DNA of 57,476 nucleotides, from NCBI GenBank assembly GCA_045602025.1, contig JAZSAT010000008.1:1-57476 (forward strand), given 5' to 3'. This DNA is from RGIG5579 sp045602025. Its GTDB lineage: Bacteria; Bacillota; Clostridia; Oscillospirales; SIG627. Positions 1 through 7,742 of the stretch are shown here, in pieces (position 1 is the first letter of the stretch; each line of letters opens with the position of its first letter). The position numbers and the translations under genes were made by a program. The notes under the pieces are model-generated. The model was not told the DNA's origin, did not search any database, and saw only the letters and a list, made by a program, of their open reading frames with translations.

Positions 1-123
1 TCAAAAGTGGGAACTCCAAAGCCAGTTGACACTACTTTTCGCAGTACCAAATAAATTCTCCGGGATGGGTAGCGGCAGCGTGATAACGCCCAATTTTCTC
101 TGAAAAGCCCCAAGATGTAAGAA

Positions 124-159
124 ATCCGCTCACCTTTACTCGCATAAGGGTGAGCGGAT
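124..159. repeat. Inverted repeat in the left intergenic region
   Basis: Two perfect 11-base arms (124-134 and 149-159) around a 14-base centre can form a hairpin. No T-run follows directly, so it is not an obvious terminator. The rest of bases 1-318 has no convincing reading frame; the function of this stretch is unknown. Confidence 0.5.
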
Positions 160-270
160 CACGATAAAGCCACTTGAAATTATTCTGTTTTTGGTATCAA
201 ATTGACCTCAGTTCAAACTCCGATTCTTGAGAATGCGGAGAAAACACGAGATAAATCGAGCTTTTTTGAG

Positions 271-295
271 AAAAATGAGGCTCTGTGAGACCTCA
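271..295 (-). terminator. Probable terminator of guaA
   Basis: Read on the minus strand, a GAGG/CCTC stem continued by CTC/GAG with a one-base bulge and an ACA loop is followed by ATTTTT. It lies about 25 bases past the guaA stop codon. The stem is imperfect. Confidence 0.45.
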
Positions 296-318
296 GAGAA
301 CTGAGAGAATTTTGACCT

Positions 319-1320
319 TTATTCCCACTCAATGGTACCGGTGGGTTTGGGAGTCAGGTCAAAGAGAACGCGGTTGATGCCTTCAACTTCGTCGGTAATT
401 CTTTGCGTAATTTTGTGAAGAACGGGATAGGGGATCTCTTCGATGGTTGCGGTCATGGCATCGGTGGTATTGACAGCGCGAATGATCGCAGGCCAACCCT
501 CGTAGCGCATTTCGTTGCGAACACCTACGCTCTTCAAATCGGGAATTGCAACAAAATACTGCCAAACCTTTTCGGCAAGGCCGTTGAGGTCGAATTCTTC
601 GCGGAGAATGGCGTCAGCTTCTCTTAGGGCATTGAGTCGGTCGCGGGTGATGGCACCGAGGCAACGAACACCAAGTCCGGGACCGGGGAAGGGCTGACGG
701 TAAACCATAGCGTGGGGAAGACCAAGTGCTTCGCCAACGACGCGTACTTCATCCTTGAAGAGAAGTTTAATAGGTTCAACAAGCTCCATCTTCATCTCTT
801 CGGGCAATCCGCCAACATTGTGGTGAGATTTTACGGGCTTGCCGCTTTCTTTTGCTTTGATACTTTCAAGAATATCGGGATAGATGGTGCCCTGTGCAAG
901 AAAGTCAATTCCTTCAAGCTTTGCAGCTTCTTCATCAAATACCTTGATAAATTCACCGCCGATGATCTTGCGCTTCTTTTCAGGGTCTGCTTCGTCTTTT
1001 AAAAGATCAAGAAAACGATCGGTTGCATCAACATATACAAGGTTTGCATCCAGTTCTTTTCCGAAAACTTCAATAACCTGTTCGCTTTCACCTTTGCGCA
1101 TCAAACCGTGGTTTACATGTACACAAACAAGCTGCTTGCCGATCGCTTTGATCAAAAGGGCAGCAACAACGGAGGAGTCAACACCGCCGGAAAGTGCGAG
1201 GAGAACTTTTTTGCCTCCAACCTGATCACGGATTTCTTTTACTTGCTCTTCAATAAATGCATCTGCAAGCTCTTTGGTGTTGATTCTTGCCATAGAATCG
1301 GGACGAATGTTTGAACTCAT
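319..1320 (-). CDS. guaA: GMP synthetase, ATP-pyrophosphatase subunit (no amidotransferase domain)
   Basis: This protein of 333 residues converts XMP to GMP using ATP and ammonia. An N-type ATP-pyrophosphatase P-loop (SGGVDSS, residues 44-50) is near the N-terminus. It is followed by the conserved PFPGPGLGVR segment and the GMP synthetase dimerisation domain, ending in the typical TGTIEWE. Most bacterial GuaA proteins have about 510-525 residues because a class I glutamine amidotransferase domain precedes this part. That domain is absent here, giving the two-subunit layout known from archaea. The gene has its own promoter and a GGAGG ribosome site before the ATG at 1320, so it is not a truncated remnant. 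Ammonia would come from a separate amidotransferase subunit elsewhere or from free ammonium. No such partner is in the window. Confidence 0.93.
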   Translation of the reverse strand: MSSNIRPDSMARINTKELADAFIEEQVKEIRDQVGGKKVLLALSGGVDSSVVAALLIKAIGKQLVCVHVNHGLMRKGESEQVIEVFGKELDANLVYVDATDRFLDLLKDEADPEKKRKIIGGEFIKVFDEEAAKLEGIDFLAQGTIYPDILESIKAKESGKPVKSHHNVGGLPEEMKMELVEPIKLLFKDEVRVVGEALGLPHAMVYRQPFPGPGLGVRCLGAITRDRLNALREADAILREEFDLNGLAEKVWQYFVAIPDLKSVGVRNEMRYEGWPAIIRAVNTTDAMTATIEEIPYPVLHKITQRITDEVEGINRVLFDLTPKPTGTIEWE

Positions 1321-1355
1321 AAAAATTCCTCCGAAAATTAAAAAAAGATGATAAT

Positions 1356-1384
1356 ATTATACTGCATTCTTCTCTCACTTGCAA
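1356..1384 (-). promoter_or_regulatory. Promoter of guaA
   Basis: On the minus strand, TTGCAA (1379-1384) and TATAAT (1356-1361) are separated by 17 bases and lie just upstream of the guaA ribosome site. No riboswitch-like fold was recognised in the short leader. Confidence 0.75.
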
Positions 1385-1426
1385 TAGAAAAATGCTGATT
1401 TTTTCATTTTTTTACACATATTTTGA

Positions 1427-1455
1427 TTGACAAACTGCCTTCATTTCGTTATGCT
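1427..1455 (+). promoter_or_regulatory. Promoter of the GNAT gene
   Basis: TTGACA (1427-1432), a 17-base spacer and TATGCT (1450-1455). Its position excludes the upstream TTG at 1423 as a start codon and supports the ATG at 1477. Confidence 0.65.
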
Positions 1456-1476
1456 CATACCAATGGGAGGGAAAGT

Positions 1477-1938
1477 ATGATCAGAGAATTAGCATATGAA
1501 GATTTTGAAGCGGCGGCCATTGTTTTGTGGAAGAGCTTTTATCAAGCAGAGAAGAACAATCATACGATGGCAGGAATGGAACGCTTTCGTGATCTTGTTT
1601 CTCCTGTTTCTCTTTCTATGAATACCTATGACGGTAATATTGAGTTGTTTGGCTATTTTCAAGACGACGATCTTGTAGGTGTTGGTGCTCTGAAAGAGAA
1701 AAAGCACATATTGTTGTTATATGTCTTGAAGGAAAAGCAGGGGTTAGGTTTTGGGAAAGAATTGCTCCTTTATATGGAAAGAAAATGTACCGGCGACAGA
1801 ATTTCGCTGAATTCGTCTGATGCGGCGGTTTCTTTCTACGAAAAATTTGGTTTTATCAAGACCGGTGAAAGAAGAATAGAAAAAGATCTTATCTTCACAC
1901 CAATGGAAAAAAACAGAAAATTTTCAAAAAACTATTGA
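1477..1938 (+). CDS. GNAT family N-acetyltransferase
   Basis: A single-domain acetyltransferase of 153 residues with an unknown substrate. The C-terminal half shows the GNAT pattern: a beta strand leading into a QGLGFGKELL segment (the acetyl-CoA pyrophosphate loop, normally Q/RxxGxG/A), then an SFYEKFGFIKTGE segment typical of the last strand and helix. The ATG at 1477 is chosen because GGGAGG (1465-1470) sits six bases before it and the promoter lies immediately upstream. It forms a one-gene unit in front of the feo operon. The short tail after the domain is lysine-rich. Its stop codon falls inside the terminator hairpin and the -35 region of the next operon. Confidence 0.8.
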   Translation: MIRELAYEDFEAAAIVLWKSFYQAEKNNHTMAGMERFRDLVSPVSLSMNTYDGNIELFGYFQDDDLVGVGALKEKKHILLLYVLKEKQGLGFGKELLLYMERKCTGDRISLNSSDAAVSFYEKFGFIKTGERRIEKDLIFTPMEKNRKFSKNY

Positions 1939-1955
1939 CAAACAGTAGTTTTTTT
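1929..1955 (+). terminator. Terminator of the GNAT gene, overlapping the feo promoter
   Basis: A nine-pair stem (1929-1937 with 1943-1951, one G-U pair) and a run of seven T. It contains the stop codon of the acetyltransferase and shares bases with the feoA -35 box at 1935-1940. Confidence 0.5.
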
Positions 1956-1963
1956 GATAATAT
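1935..1963 (+). promoter_or_regulatory. Promoter of feoA-feoB
   Basis: TTGACA (1935-1940), 17-base spacer, TATAAT-like TAATAT (1958-1963). The expected transcription start near 1970 falls just before the palindromic operator. Confidence 0.75.
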
Positions 1964-1971
1964 TCACAAGG

Positions 1972-1989
1972 AGTTAGCAGGTGCTAACT
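1972..1989. promoter_or_regulatory. Palindromic operator at the feo transcription start
   Basis: A perfect palindrome, AGTTAGCA-GG-TGCTAACT, directly downstream of the -10 box. A repressor bound here would block initiation. The TTAGC/GCTAA arms resemble sites of DtxR/IdeR-type iron repressors, which commonly control feo genes. The identity of the repressor is inferred; no regulator gene lies next to it. Confidence 0.65.
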
Positions 1990-2016
1990 TTAATTTTTGG
2001 AAGAGAGGATACTGCT

Positions 2017-2238
2017 TTGAACACCTTGAAAGATGTTACGGTAGGGAAGACGGCAAAGGTTGTCAGACTGCACGGAGTCGGCGCGGTAAAACGCCGTATT
2101 ATGGATATGGGTATTACCCGCGGTGTGGAAATTTATGTTCGTAAGGTTGCTCCGCTGGGTGACCCGATCGAAATTTGCGTCAGAGGCTATGAATTGAGCC
2201 TGAGAAAAGAAGACGCTAAGATGATAGAAGTAGAGTAA
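2017..2238 (+). CDS. feoA: FeoA family ferrous iron transport protein
   Basis: A small SH3-like cytoplasmic protein that supports FeoB. With the TTG at 2017 it has 73 residues, the usual FeoA length. Typical features are the GVGAVKRRIMDMGI segment, followed by RG and a valine-rich strand, and a C-terminal RGYELSLRKEDA segment (the usual form is R-G-x-x-L-x-L-R). An in-frame GTG at 1981 would add 12 residues, but it lies inside the operator only about ten bases from the predicted transcript start. The TTG has an AGAGAGG ribosome site at 2002-2008. It is the first gene of an iron operon with feoB and the small partner gene. Confidence 0.9.
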   Translation: MNTLKDVTVGKTAKVVRLHGVGAVKRRIMDMGITRGVEIYVRKVAPLGDPIEICVRGYELSLRKEDAKMIEVE

Positions 2239-2252
2239 CTTTTTTATTTTTG

Positions 2253-2270
2253 AGTTAGCCATTGCTAATT
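2253..2270. promoter_or_regulatory. Second copy of the feo palindrome, before feoB
   Basis: AGTTAGC-N4-GCTAATT matches the operator at 1972-1989 in both arms with one changed base. It lies between feoA and feoB, immediately before the feoB ribosome site at 2274-2278. No clear internal promoter was seen, so it may act as a roadblock or secondary repressor site. Confidence 0.5.
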
Positions 2271-2286
2271 CTTGGAGGAAATATTT

Positions 2287-4446
2287 ATGAGCATCCAAAT
2301 TGCCCTTGCGGGAAACCCTAACTCGGGAAAGACGACCCTGTTTAATGCCTTGACCGGTTCCAACCAGTATGTTGGAAACTGGCCCGGTGTTACCGTTGAG
2401 AAAAAGAGCGGTAAAATGAAAAAGAATAAAGATGTGGAGGTAGTTGATCTTCCCGGTATATATTCTCTTTCGCCTTATACGATGGAAGAGGTTGTTTCAA
2501 GAAACTATCTTGTCGAAGAAAGACCGGATGTGATCTTGAATATTGTTGACGGAACTAACCTTGAACGAAATCTTTATCTTACAACACAGTTGATGGAGCT
2601 TGGTATTCCGCTTGTTATTGCCATCAATATGATGGATGTGGTTAGAAAGAACGGCGGAAAGATCGATATTACCGCCCTCTCCCGCGCACTTTCTTGTCCT
2701 GTAATTGAAATTTCAGCTTTAAAAGGCGATGGTATTGATGAAGTGGCGGAAGCCGCCGTTCGTGCTTCAAGGGAAAAGGAACTTTCACATTTACATATTT
2801 TTTCCGGTGAGGTAGAGCACGCCATTGCTCACATTGAAGAAGCTGCCGTTCATCATTTGCCGGATGACAGACAAAGATGGTATGCGGTTAAGATCTTTGA
2901 GCGTGACGAACAGGTAATTTCTCAACTAAATCTTACAAAAGAAGTCATTGAACATATCGAAAAAGATATTGGGCATGTAGAAAAGGTTTTGGATGATGAT
3001 GCGGAAAGCATCATCGCAAACGATCGCTATGTGTTTATTACCGGAATTACGCAAAGGATCATGAAGAAGAGAAACCCGAGGAAGCTTTCCGTTTCTGATC
3101 GTGTTGATCGAATTGTGACCAACCGGATTCTTGCTCTTCCTATTTTCGCAGGAATTATGTTCTTGATGTATGCCATTGCGATGGGATCATTTCCGTTTTC
3201 TATCGGTACCATCGGCACGGATTGGGCAAACGATGTGCTTTTTGGCGAATGGATTCCCGCACTGTTCGACAAAATTTTATCCTCTCTTGGTGTCAGTGAT
3301 TGGCTTTACGGTCTCGTCATGGATGGCATTTTAGCAGGTGTTGGTGCAGTTCTTGGGTTTGTACCGCAGATCCTGGTGCTTTCCTTCCTTTTGTCATTGC
3401 TTGAGGATATTGGCTATATGTCCAGAGTTGCCTTTATTATGGATAGGATTCTTCGCAAGTTCGGACTTTCCGGTAAGTCCATTATTCCAATGCTTGTTGC
3501 GACAGGCTGCGGTGTTCCCGGCATTCTTGCAAGCCGTACCATCGAGCAGCCAAATGACCGCAAGATCACAGTTATGACCACAGGCTTTATTCCTTGCGGT
3601 GCAAAGATGCCTATCATCGGTCTTTTTGCCGGTGCCGTTTTCGGTAATTCGCCTTTGGTAGCGGTTTCCGCTTTCTTTATCGGTGTTATGGCAGTTGTGA
3701 TCTCCGGTGTGATCTTGAAAAAGTTTAAGGCCTTTGCAGGAAAACCCGCTCCTTTTGTAATGGAGCTTCCCAGTTACCACCTTCCTTCTGCGAAAAATGT
3801 GCTTCGTACAACAATGGATCGCGGATGGGACTTTGTTAAGCGCGCAACTACCATTGTATTGCTCAGTTCTATTGTTCTTTGGTTTGCAAATACTTACGGT
3901 TTCGTTGACGGTGTTTTCTGTGCGGTAGAGGACAGCAATCAATCTGTTTTGGCTTTTGTCGGTAAGCTGTTCGCATGGATCTTCTATCCGATCGGCTGGA
4001 TGGGCGATATGGCTTGGAAAGCAACGGTTGCCACTGTGACGGGTCTGATTGCAAAGGAAGAGGTTGTAATGACCTTTGGTACGCTTTATAACTTTGCCGG
4101 AGAATTGAGCGAATCCGGTGATGAGATCTGGACCAAAATTGCTTCCGATTTCGGTGCCGTGCGTGCATATAGCTTTATGATCTTTAATCTGCTTTGCGCT
4201 CCTTGCTTTGCCGCAATCGGTGCTATCAGAAGAGAGATGGGCAATGTGAAGTGGACCATGGGTACTGTTTTGTATATGTGTGGATTTGCATATGCGATCT
4301 CTATGATTACCTATCAGATCTTTGGTCTGTTTACTCACGAGGCAACATTCGGTATCTTCACGGTAATTGCAATTTTACTTCTTGTGCTTTTACTTTACCT
4401 TGTTTTCCGAAAGGGATATACACCTGAAAAAGCAAAAAAGAATTAA
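2287..4446 (+). CDS. feoB: Ferrous iron transporter FeoB
   Basis: This inner-membrane iron(II) transporter has 719 residues and carries a cytoplasmic G domain. The N-terminus has the G1 loop GNPNSGKT (residues 9-16), a DLPG G3 motif and an NMMD G4 motif, followed by a helical spacer. From about residue 280 come the membrane helices with two Gate regions, including the conserved PMLVATGCGVPG and FIPCGAKMP segments. The ATG at 2287 follows GGAGG by eight bases; an upstream in-frame TTG at 2272 would place the ribosome site within the gene. It is co-transcribed with feoA and followed after 12 bases by the small Cys-rich partner. Length and motifs are complete. Confidence 0.96.
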   Translation: MSIQIALAGNPNSGKTTLFNALTGSNQYVGNWPGVTVEKKSGKMKKNKDVEVVDLPGIYSLSPYTMEEVVSRNYLVEERPDVILNIVDGTNLERNLYLTTQLMELGIPLVIAINMMDVVRKNGGKIDITALSRALSCPVIEISALKGDGIDEVAEAAVRASREKELSHLHIFSGEVEHAIAHIEEAAVHHLPDDRQRWYAVKIFERDEQVISQLNLTKEVIEHIEKDIGHVEKVLDDDAESIIANDRYVFITGITQRIMKKRNPRKLSVSDRVDRIVTNRILALPIFAGIMFLMYAIAMGSFPFSIGTIGTDWANDVLFGEWIPALFDKILSSLGVSDWLYGLVMDGILAGVGAVLGFVPQILVLSFLLSLLEDIGYMSRVAFIMDRILRKFGLSGKSIIPMLVATGCGVPGILASRTIEQPNDRKITVMTTGFIPCGAKMPIIGLFAGAVFGNSPLVAVSAFFIGVMAVVISGVILKKFKAFAGKPAPFVMELPSYHLPSAKNVLRTTMDRGWDFVKRATTIVLLSSIVLWFANTYGFVDGVFCAVEDSNQSVLAFVGKLFAWIFYPIGWMGDMAWKATVATVTGLIAKEEVVMTFGTLYNFAGELSESGDEIWTKIASDFGAVRAYSFMIFNLLCAPCFAAIGAIRREMGNVKWTMGTVLYMCGFAYAISMITYQIFGLFTHEATFGIFTVIAILLLVLLLYLVFRKGYTPEKAKKN

Positions 4447-4458
4447 GATGAGGTTTAT

Positions 4459-4611
4459 ATGGGAGATTTTATCGTAATTGCCGTTCTTTTGGTTATTATT
4501 GGGCTGATTGTTTATAGAATGGTGAAAAACAAAAAGGCAGGAAAAAAATGTTCTTGCGGATGTAGTGAATGTGCCTTTAAAGACGGTTGTCCTACCAATG
4601 AAAAAGAATAA
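4459..4611 (+). CDS. FeoB-associated Cys-rich membrane protein
   Basis: A 50-residue protein. One membrane helix (about residues 4-19) is followed by a basic stretch and a cysteine cluster, CSCGCSECAFKDGC (residues 31-44, five cysteines), ending in a charged tail. This matches the small proteins regularly found after feoB in Clostridia. Their exact role is unknown; iron binding or delivery near the FeoB pore is a reasonable inference. A weak ribosome site (GATGAGG) precedes the ATG. It is the last gene of the operon. Confidence 0.85.
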   Translation: MGDFIVIAVLLVIIGLIVYRMVKNKKAGKKCSCGCSECAFKDGCPTNEKE

Positions 4612-4612
4612 T

Positions 4613-4641
4613 AAAAAAGACCCGATTTCGGGTCTTTTTTA
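4613..4641. terminator. Bidirectional terminator between feo and the araC-type gene
   Basis: A GACCCGA/TCGGGTC stem flanked by A-runs and T-runs. It can end both the feo operon (plus) and the regulator gene (minus). Confidence 0.9.
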
Positions 4642-5418
4642 TTATTCCGGAAAGGGAGTGGATCCCTTTTTTAATACATACTCAGATGGCGTCATATTGT
4701 ATCGTTTTTTAAATGCGGTTCTGAAGTATTTCACATCAGAGAAACCGGAAAGATCGGAAATTTGCTTTTGGGAATAATATCCTGAGCATAGCAGTGCACA
4801 TGCGTAGCGAAAACGAAGGGATAAAATCGTTTGCCAAGGAGATTCACCGGCGTATTTTAGATATTCTCTGCGAAAATAGCTTTCACTGACATGGCAGGCT
4901 TGTGCAATTTCGGCGGCACTTAATTGTGGGTTCCTGAAATTCTGGTGGATCTCATCGACCCCTTTTGATATGGAGGCGGGGAGATGCGATTTTGCACGAT
5001 CTTTTCTTTCCTGCAAAGTGTCGAAAATTTGATAAAGAAGCGACATGCAACGGTTGTGTCGCTCAGAACCGTTTTCTTCCCAAATCGTAAGCATCTTCTT
5101 AAAAAGATGCTCCGTTTCCCAGGCATCATTTATGATCTGAATGTCGGGATCCGGAATTCCGATACTTTCTAAATGAAGAACGATCATTTTTTCATCGCTG
5201 ATTGTTTTTCTATGGTATTTGCAGCCTGTTGGGAGATAAATAACAGAGCCGTTTTCAAGCTTGTCAGTTTTCTGATTGGAAGTAAAAAAGCTGTTACCGC
5301 TTAGTCGGTAAGAGATCGCTGCGTGGGAGCGGTCGGTTTCATATACTTCCCTTTTTCTTCGTTCCACATAAAAAACACCGAGAATTTTGAAAGAAGCATC
5401 CGGATTTTTGAAAAACAC
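4642..5418 (-). CDS. AraC family transcriptional regulator
   Basis: A DNA-binding regulator of about 258 residues. The N-terminal half has a cupin-like sensor region with an ...IYLPTGCKYHRK... segment, as in sugar-sensing AraC proteins. The C-terminal 100 residues hold the double helix-turn-helix: AAEIAQACHVSESYFRREY and a second helix set with ISDLSGFSDVKYFRTAFKK, then the family end P-S-E-Y. The GTG at 5418 is preferred because GAGGTGAG precedes it at proper distance; a GTG at 5427 overlaps that site. It is divergent from the uronate operon starting at 5539, so it most likely controls that operon in response to a uronate intermediate. The ligand is inferred from context only. Confidence 0.88.
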   Translation of the reverse strand: MFFKNPDASFKILGVFYVERRKREVYETDRSHAAISYRLSGNSFFTSNQKTDKLENGSVIYLPTGCKYHRKTISDEKMIVLHLESIGIPDPDIQIINDAWETEHLFKKMLTIWEENGSERHNRCMSLLYQIFDTLQERKDRAKSHLPASISKGVDEIHQNFRNPQLSAAEIAQACHVSESYFRREYLKYAGESPWQTILSLRFRYACALLCSGYYSQKQISDLSGFSDVKYFRTAFKKRYNMTPSEYVLKKGSTPFPE

Positions 5419-5436
5419 AAAACTCACCTCAAAAAC

Positions 5437-5465
5437 AGTTTAGCATTTTTTGTTCCGAAATTCAA
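5437..5465 (-). promoter_or_regulatory. Promoter of the araC-type gene
   Basis: On the minus strand, TTGAAT (5460-5465), 17-base spacer, TAAACT (5437-5442). It lies back to back with the uronate operon promoter, leaving about 20 bases between the two -35 boxes for regulator binding. Confidence 0.55.
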
Positions 5466-5487
5466 CCCTTTTCTATCGTTTTTTATG

Positions 5488-5515
5488 TTTGACTTTTTTC
5501 GGCTTTTGGTATACT
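5488..5515 (+). promoter_or_regulatory. Promoter of the uronate operon
   Basis: TTTGAC (5488-5493), 16-base spacer, TATACT (5510-5515). A suboptimal -35 box is what one expects of an activator-dependent promoter beside a divergent AraC-type gene. Confidence 0.55.
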
Positions 5516-5538
5516 GTAGTCAGAAAGGGGAGATACCA

Positions 5539-6927
5539 ATGATAAATATTGATTCTTCTGAAATGAAAAGGATCAAACGGGCAAATACAGACTGGTGGAT
5601 CAATTCGAAGGCAATCGTTGCAGATAACGGTCTGACTTATATCGGTTATTACACGGATATGGGTGAGATTCATATCAAGGAATTAGACGTGAAATGCAGC
5701 AAAACAAGAAGCCGTGATTTTCGTCTTTGCAATTTGAATTGCACTTATGCAGATGAGCATAATTCTCCTTCTGTTTGTGTGTTGAAAAGCGGACGCATTT
5801 TGGTTGCATATACAGGACATAAAGTAAATGCAGTCAGATATCGTTTCACTAAGAATCCTTACGACATCTATTCGTTCAGCGAAGAAAAAGCTCTTCCTTA
5901 TGAGGGAGCAGTTACTTATGTACAGGTGTATGAAAACACGGTAAGAGGCGAGGTTTGGATGTTCTCCCGTGTTGACGGATACAAATGGGTATTTCGCTAT
6001 TCAAAGGATGAGGGTGAAACATGGAGTGATGCAAGAGTTTTTCTAAATACCGACCCCGGAGAAAAATTCGATCAATATGTAAAAGAGAAAAATATTTATG
6101 TAACTACCCTTGGCGAAACGAAATCTCTCTTCTATTTTGATGTAAGAAAACAGGAAGTAATGGGTGAAAACGGAAACGATGAGCAGTGGCTTTTTGCGCT
6201 TTACGGGCACCCTTATAAATCGATGGATCATACCATCAGAAGCGGTATTTTCCGTTCTGACGGACAGCTTCTGCGCTGCGACGGAACTCCTTCGGATTTA
6301 AATTTGTTTGAAAACGACGGCAAGGTCCTTGATCTTTCAAGGCTTGAGGTTGTATATCAGGCACCTGAAGATACAGCTTTCTCCTCCCGTCTACTGGATG
6401 TTTCTTCTACACTTCCTCTCCGCGTAGCTTTTGCTACTTTCCATATGGATACCATTAACGATCCCGACCCAAACAAGCCTACTTATTTTTGCGCAACTTA
6501 TCGCGACGGCAAGTGGAATACCTCTGAGCCGATCGTAAAGGCAGGAGAGTTCTTATCAAAAGGAATTTACGACGGTTCCCAGACCTATCTCGGCGGTATG
6601 GCATTTTACTACGGCGTTGGTGAAAGCGGTTATGAAACAGAATTTCCTTATCAGACTTTCGCTCCTACAAACCGTATTTACATTGCCCGCTTTGACGGAA
6701 AAGATCGTATTTTAGAGTCTTACATTACAAAAGACTACGGCAAAACCTATGAGCTTGAACAGGAGATCCGAAGGATCCCCGGAGAGCTTGGTGTGAAGAT
6801 CTGGCGTCCTACCGTGCCGATCCACGCACAGGACAATATGCCTGTATATTGGCATGAGGGTACTTATACCGCGCACACAGGCGGTTGGCATTGTGATACG
6901 GTAATGTATGTAGAATATGATGATTAA
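5539..6927 (+). CDS. BNR-repeat (BNR_4-like) beta-propeller protein, candidate intracellular lyase or hydrolase
   Basis: A protein of 462 residues with no signal peptide. Its DEHNSPSVCVLKSGRILVAY segment and the WSDARVFLN and YSKDEGETW blocks (Asp-box type, S-x-D-x-G-x-T-W) mark a BNR/sialidase-like propeller, close to the BNR_4 group. Known relatives of that fold include propeller polysaccharide lyases (PL24/PL25 type) and uncharacterised proteins. The three following genes process the monomer released from lyase-generated unsaturated oligosaccharides, so this protein may release it from an imported oligosaccharide. A GH88- or GH105-type hydrolase would usually do that and none is present. 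The ATG at 5539 follows GGGGAG. Activity, substrate and catalytic residues are unknown. Confidence 0.7.
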   Translation: MINIDSSEMKRIKRANTDWWINSKAIVADNGLTYIGYYTDMGEIHIKELDVKCSKTRSRDFRLCNLNCTYADEHNSPSVCVLKSGRILVAYTGHKVNAVRYRFTKNPYDIYSFSEEKALPYEGAVTYVQVYENTVRGEVWMFSRVDGYKWVFRYSKDEGETWSDARVFLNTDPGEKFDQYVKEKNIYVTTLGETKSLFYFDVRKQEVMGENGNDEQWLFALYGHPYKSMDHTIRSGIFRSDGQLLRCDGTPSDLNLFENDGKVLDLSRLEVVYQAPEDTAFSSRLLDVSSTLPLRVAFATFHMDTINDPDPNKPTYFCATYRDGKWNTSEPIVKAGEFLSKGIYDGSQTYLGGMAFYYGVGESGYETEFPYQTFAPTNRIYIARFDGKDRILESYITKDYGKTYELEQEIRRIPGELGVKIWRPTVPIHAQDNMPVYWHEGTYTAHTGGWHCDTVMYVEYDD

Positions 6928-6941
6928 AGGAGAAAGAAAAA

Positions 6942-7733
6942 ATGAAAATGTTTGATTTAACCGGCAAGGTTGCTCTGATCACCGGCGCAAGCTACGGAAT
7001 TGGCTTTGCCATTGCTTGCGGTCTTGCGGAAGCAGGTGCAAAAATTGTTTTTAACGACATTAATCCCGAACTGGTAGAAAAAGGTTTGAATTCCTACCAG
7101 GAAAAGGGTATCGATGCAAAAGGCTATGTTTGTGATGTCACCGATGAAACAGCTGTGAATGAACTGGTTGCAAAAATTGAAGCTGAAGTTGGCGTGATTG
7201 ATATTTTGGTAAATAATGCAGGTATTATCAAGCGTATTCCGATGTGTGATATGTCTGCAGAGGACTTCAGAAAGGTGATTGATGTTGACCTGAACGCACC
7301 CTTTATCGTTTCTAAAGCAGTCATTCCGTCTATGATCAAAAAAGGTCACGGAAAAATTATCAATATTTGTTCGATGATGAGCGAGCTTGGTCGCGAAACT
7401 GTAAGTGCATATGCCGCAGCAAAAGGTGGCCTTAAAATGCTTACTCGTAATATTTGCTCTGAATTTGGTGAACACAATATTCAGTGTAACGGTATCGGCC
7501 CCGGATATATCGAAACGCCTCAGACTGCTCCGCTTCGCGAGCGTCAGCCTGACGGTTCCAGACATCCCTTCGATCAGTTTATTGTTTCAAAAACACCCGC
7601 GGCTCGCTGGGGTAAAACAGATGACCTTGTAGGTCCTGCGATCTTCTTGGCGTCTGATGCTTCCGATTTTGTAAACGGTCATATTTTGTATGTAGACGGC
7701 GGTATTCTTGCCTACATCGGCAAGCAGCCGTAA
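6942..7733 (+). CDS. SDR-family 2-dehydro-3-deoxygluconate 5-dehydrogenase (DhuD/KduD-like)
   Basis: A short-chain dehydrogenase of 263 residues. It has the NAD-binding TGASYGIG loop, NAG (92-94) and the catalytic set S144, Y157 and K161 (YAAAK). The C-terminal GHILYVDGG segment is standard for the classical SDR group. It resembles gluconate 5-dehydrogenases and KduD. In this operon, with KdgF and an RpiB-type isomerase, the best assignment is reduction of 2,5-diketo-3-deoxygluconate to 2-keto-3-deoxygluconate, as described for streptococcal DhuD. AAAGGAG precedes the ATG; the gap to the previous gene is 14 bases. Cofactor preference is uncertain. The later enzymes (KDG kinase and aldolase) are not in this window. 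Confidence 0.82.
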   Translation: MKMFDLTGKVALITGASYGIGFAIACGLAEAGAKIVFNDINPELVEKGLNSYQEKGIDAKGYVCDVTDETAVNELVAKIEAEVGVIDILVNNAGIIKRIPMCDMSAEDFRKVIDVDLNAPFIVSKAVIPSMIKKGHGKIINICSMMSELGRETVSAYAAAKGGLKMLTRNICSEFGEHNIQCNGIGPGYIETPQTAPLRERQPDGSRHPFDQFIVSKTPAARWGKTDDLVGPAIFLASDASDFVNGHILYVDGGILAYIGKQP

Positions 7734-7742
7734 GGAGGAAAA

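Noticed and set aside
1321..1422. Purine riboswitch before guaA
   Set aside because: The leader from the predicted transcript start is only about 30 bases, too short for a purine or other known aptamer.
3394..4338. Long minus-strand open frame of 314 codons opposite feoB
   Set aside because: It lies wholly within feoB on the other strand, has no ribosome site and a Cys/His-rich composition typical of antisense reading.
5323..5538. N-terminal extension of the BNR protein by 72 residues
   Set aside because: The extra part covers the promoter region and the divergent regulator start. A strong ribosome site precedes the ATG at 5539.
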